Assembly (NCBI GenBank): GCA_026389975.1
Contig: JAPLGV010000302.1
Coordinates: 1 to 6,494 of the forward strand
Direction: 5' to 3'
Source of the DNA: Chloroflexota bacterium
GTDB taxonomy: Bacteria; Chloroflexota; Anaerolineae; Anaerolineales; Villigracilaceae
Length of the DNA: 6,494 nt
Numbering within the stretch: position 1 is the first letter of the stretch; each line of letters opens with the position of its first letter. Position numbers and translations under genes: made by a program. This document shows, one piece after another, positions 4,980 through 6,494 of this stretch. The notes beneath the pieces are model-generated. The model ran no database searches, was not told where the DNA came from, and saw only the letters and a list, made by a program, of their open reading frames with translations.

Positions 4980-5936
4980 ATGAACTTCCTCATCACCGGC
5001 GCAGCCGGATTCCTCGGTTCGACCATCGCAAACCAGCTCGCTCGCGAGGGCCATCAAGTGCGCGGCCTCGATGACCTGTCCACCGGAGACCCGCAGGCGC
5101 TTTCACCGGATGTACACTTCACACGCGGGGACGTGAACGACCGCCCCAAACTCTGGACCCTGCTCCAGGAAGTGGACTGTGTCTACCACCTGGCGGCACG
5201 TGTCTCCGTGCCGGAGTCCATCCTGTACCCGCGCGAATATAATGCCGTCAACGTGGGCGGGACCGTCAGCCTGATGGAGGCCATGCGGGATGTGGGTGTC
5301 AAGCGCGTTGTCTTCGCTTCCTCCGGCGCCATCTATGGCAACCAGGATATCCAACCCCTGACCGAGGGGCTGACGCCCCGCCCGAGTTCGCCGTATGCGG
5401 TCTCGAAACTGGCAGCGGAATATTATGTTCGCACCATTGGAGGACTGTGGGGAATTGAGACCGTCTGCCTGCGCATCTTCAATGCTTACGGTCCCGGGCA
5501 GCACCTGCCGGCCTCCAACCCGCCGGTCGTGCCTTATTTCCTGCGCCAGGCTGTGCGCAATGGGACGCTGGTCGTCAATGGGGACGGTAACCAGACCCGT
5601 GATTACGTCTACGTGGACGATGTGGTCTCGGCCATGGTCGCCGCCGCGACTGCGCCGACGATAAGTGGGCTGGTGATCAACATCGGTTCCGGGGCGGAGA
5701 CGAGCATCCGTTCTCTGGCGGACCTGGTACTGAAAGTCACCGGCAGCCAGACGAACATTGTCTACAGCACCCAGACCCCCGGCGGCGTCTCGCGTCTTTG
5801 CGCGGACCTGTCACTGGCTGCCCAGAAATTGAATTATAAGCCATCCATTTCCCTGGAAGAAGGTCTGCGGTTGTCGCTGCAAAGGGACGCGCGCTACAAA
5901 AGAACGAAAGAGTTGACCAAGAACCGCACGAAATAG
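4980..5936 (+). CDS. NAD-dependent epimerase/dehydratase, UDP-glucose 4-epimerase-like (extended SDR)
   Basis: This 318-residue cytoplasmic enzyme belongs to the extended short-chain dehydrogenase family that interconverts nucleotide sugars using bound NAD. The Rossmann motif GAAGFLG (7-13) is at the extreme N-terminus. The acidic pair D31-D32 after the second strand favours NAD over NADP. HLAA (70-73), the serine block SSGAIYG (114-120) and the catalytic YAVSK (Y139, K143) are intact. RIFNAYGPGQ (165-174) and TRDYVYVDDV (206-215) are typical of sugar-nucleotide epimerases. The length is normal for the group. The ATG at 4980 is chosen because the glycine motif begins seven codons later and a consensus -10 lies just upstream; a TTG at 4941 would add an unneeded 13-residue extension overlapping that promoter. 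It is divergent from iorA and has no partner gene in view. A UDP-glucose or UDP-GlcNAc 4-epimerase fits best; a dTDP- or GDP-sugar dehydratase is less likely. Confidence 0.92.
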   Translation: MNFLITGAAGFLGSTIANQLAREGHQVRGLDDLSTGDPQALSPDVHFTRGDVNDRPKLWTLLQEVDCVYHLAARVSVPESILYPREYNAVNVGGTVSLMEAMRDVGVKRVVFASSGAIYGNQDIQPLTEGLTPRPSSPYAVSKLAAEYYVRTIGGLWGIETVCLRIFNAYGPGQHLPASNPPVVPYFLRQAVRNGTLVVNGDGNQTRDYVYVDDVVSAMVAAATAPTISGLVINIGSGAETSIRSLADLVLKVTGSQTNIVYSTQTPGGVSRLCADLSLAAQKLNYKPSISLEEGLRLSLQRDARYKRTKELTKNRTK

Positions 5937-5952
5937 CCGACATGTGTGTTTC

Positions 5953-5979
5953 ACCACAGAGACCACGGAGTACACAGAG
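5953..5979 (+). repeat. 9-bp-period CACAGAG-type repeat, copy 2
   Basis: Three consecutive 9-mers, ACCACAGAG, ACCACGGAG and TACACAGAG, lead directly into AGGGAGAAA and the start codon of the GxxExxY gene at 5990. Copy 1 (2398-2424) has the same three-unit form on the other strand, and the right inverted-repeat arm at 6434-6446 contains the first unit in reverse. The purine-rich end of the tract (5979-5985, GAGGGAG) may double as the ribosome site. Confidence 0.65.
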
Positions 5980-5989
5980 AGGGAGAAAA

Positions 5990-6385
5990 ATGGGCGAGTT
6001 AGACGAGTTGAATAAAATCACAGAGGCCATCATTGGCGCAGCGATTTATGTTCACCGTGCTCTTGGCCCCGGCCTGCTTGAATCAGCATATCAAGCGTGT
6101 CTGGCCTATGAACTCATTGAACGAGGTTAAAAAGTCGAGCAGTAGAAGCCTCTTCCAATTGTATATAAAAGCGTTCACCTGGATGCTGGTTACCGGTTGG
6201 ATGTACTGATAGAGGACAAAGTCATTGTAGAGATTAAATCTGTAGACAGCATTGCCCCAATTCACGAAGCGCAGCTTCTATCGTATCTGCGTCTCTCGGA
6301 GAAGAAAGTAGGTCTGATTATTAATTTCAATGTCAAGGTACTGCGTTACGGCATCCGCCGACTCGTTAACGGTTCTTTTTCATAA
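5990..6385 (+). pseudogene. GxxExxY family protein (PD-(D/E)XK nuclease-like), two in-frame stops
   Basis: A single reading frame of 131 codons plus stop matches the GxxExxY family, small proteins of about 125-135 residues with a PD-(D/E)XK nuclease-like fold and no settled function. The name-giving motif is intact as GLLESAY (28-34: G28, E31, Y34). The second half reads YRLDVLIEDK, then VIVEIKSV, with D71, E81 and K83 forming the expected nuclease-like core, and ends LRYGIRRLVNG. The frame is interrupted by TAA at codon 47 (6128-6130, probably from a leucine codon) and TAG at codon 52 (6143-6145, probably from CAG). Both fall in the stretch that usually reads like ERGLKVEQQKPLP. No frame change is needed, so only two substitutions broke it. 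The ATG at 5990 follows a purine-rich tract. Only a 46-residue N-terminal peptide would be made. Base composition is more AT-rich than the epimerase gene, suggesting transfer. Confidence 0.85.
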
Positions 6386-6401
6386 TTTTCTCCGTACTCT
6401 C

Positions 6402-6422
6402 CCCCGGCACCTGCGTCCGGGG
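6402..6422 (+). other. Hairpin downstream of the GxxExxY pseudogene
   Basis: CCCCGG (6402-6407) and CCGGGG (6417-6422) pair around a 9-nt loop, 17 bp after the final stop. No T-run follows, so it is a poor intrinsic terminator. It lies inside the inverted-repeat-bounded unit. Confidence 0.3.
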
Positions 6423-6494
6423 CATGTGTGTGTTCTCTGTGGTGAATATCCTTCCTCCCAATTTTTATGCTCGCCCCACGTTGACCGTCGCCCG

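Larger units (their letters stand above)
5950..6446. mobile_element. Putative cassette: GxxExxY gene framed by a 13-bp inverted repeat
   Basis: TTCACCACAGAGA (5950-5962) and TCTCTGTGGTGAA (6434-6446) are perfect inverted repeats flanking the broken GxxExxY gene, giving a unit of 497 bp. CATGTGTGT precedes each arm in direct orientation (5941-5949 and 6423-6431). There is no transposase inside. The interior is visibly richer in A and T than the epimerase gene before it. This suggests acquired DNA, but mobility is inference only. Confidence 0.4.

Noticed and set aside
4821..5057. Minus-strand 78-residue open frame across the divergent region
   Set aside because: It overlaps the epimerase start, resembles no known protein and would occupy the likely promoter region of both flanking genes.
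6128..6145. Stop-codon recoding (selenocysteine, pyrrolysine or code change) in the GxxExxY frame
   Set aside because: The stops are TAA and TAG at positions where relatives carry ordinary leucine and glutamine, no recoding element is apparent, and other genes here end normally with TGA or TAG.
6465..6494. Possible last ten codons of a minus-strand gene entering from the right edge (RATVNVGRA then TAA)
   Set aside because: Thirty open bases at a window edge carry too little information. No motif or codon signal supports it, although a convergent gene there is possible.

Overview
The window looks like the chromosome of an anaerobic, high-GC bacterium. It is packed with ferredoxin-linked 2-oxoacid oxidoreductases. 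These enzymes, an apparent leaderless promoter (TATAAT seven bases before an ATG) and several kinds of palindromic intergenic repeat would suit an Anaerolineae-type Chloroflexota. That placement is inference from gene content and style, not from a marker gene. No tRNA, rRNA, CRISPR array, integrase or transposase was seen.

Layout. Bases 1-2213 (plus strand) hold the end of an operon for a multi-subunit 2-oxoacid:ferredoxin oxidoreductase of the VorB/KorA type: alpha subunit (cut off by the left edge), TPP-binding beta subunit and gamma subunit. A 138-bp MITE-like palindromic repeat lies between beta and gamma. Bases 2214-2428 form a gene-free junction with a bidirectional terminator, a branched palindromic unit and a 9-bp-period repeat. 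Bases 2429-4802 (minus strand) hold a second enzyme of the same superfamily, indolepyruvate:ferredoxin oxidoreductase: iorA, broken into two reading frames by a frameshift near 4312, and iorB, overlapping iorA by 4 bp. Bases 4803-4979 are a divergent intergenic region. Bases 4980-5936 (plus) encode a nucleotide-sugar epimerase-type SDR enzyme, apparently leaderless. Bases 5990-6385 hold a GxxExxY-family (PD-(D/E)XK-like) gene interrupted by two in-frame stops. It is AT-richer than its neighbours and framed by a perfect 13-bp inverted repeat.

How the genes fit together. Both enzymes oxidatively decarboxylate 2-oxoacids (branched-chain or similar for VorB type, aryl pyruvates for IorAB) to acyl-CoA and reduce ferredoxin. 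Together they point to amino-acid fermentation, or to reductive 2-oxoacid synthesis in reverse. Their operons converge, and each ends with a homologous gamma-type subunit. The epimerase belongs to surface or storage polysaccharide sugar metabolism and has no evident link to them.

No clearly new multi-gene system was found. The points most worth checking are the iorA frameshift, the repeat-flanked decayed GxxExxY gene, the 9-bp-period repeat shared by two distant sites, and the MITE-like element inside the vor operon.
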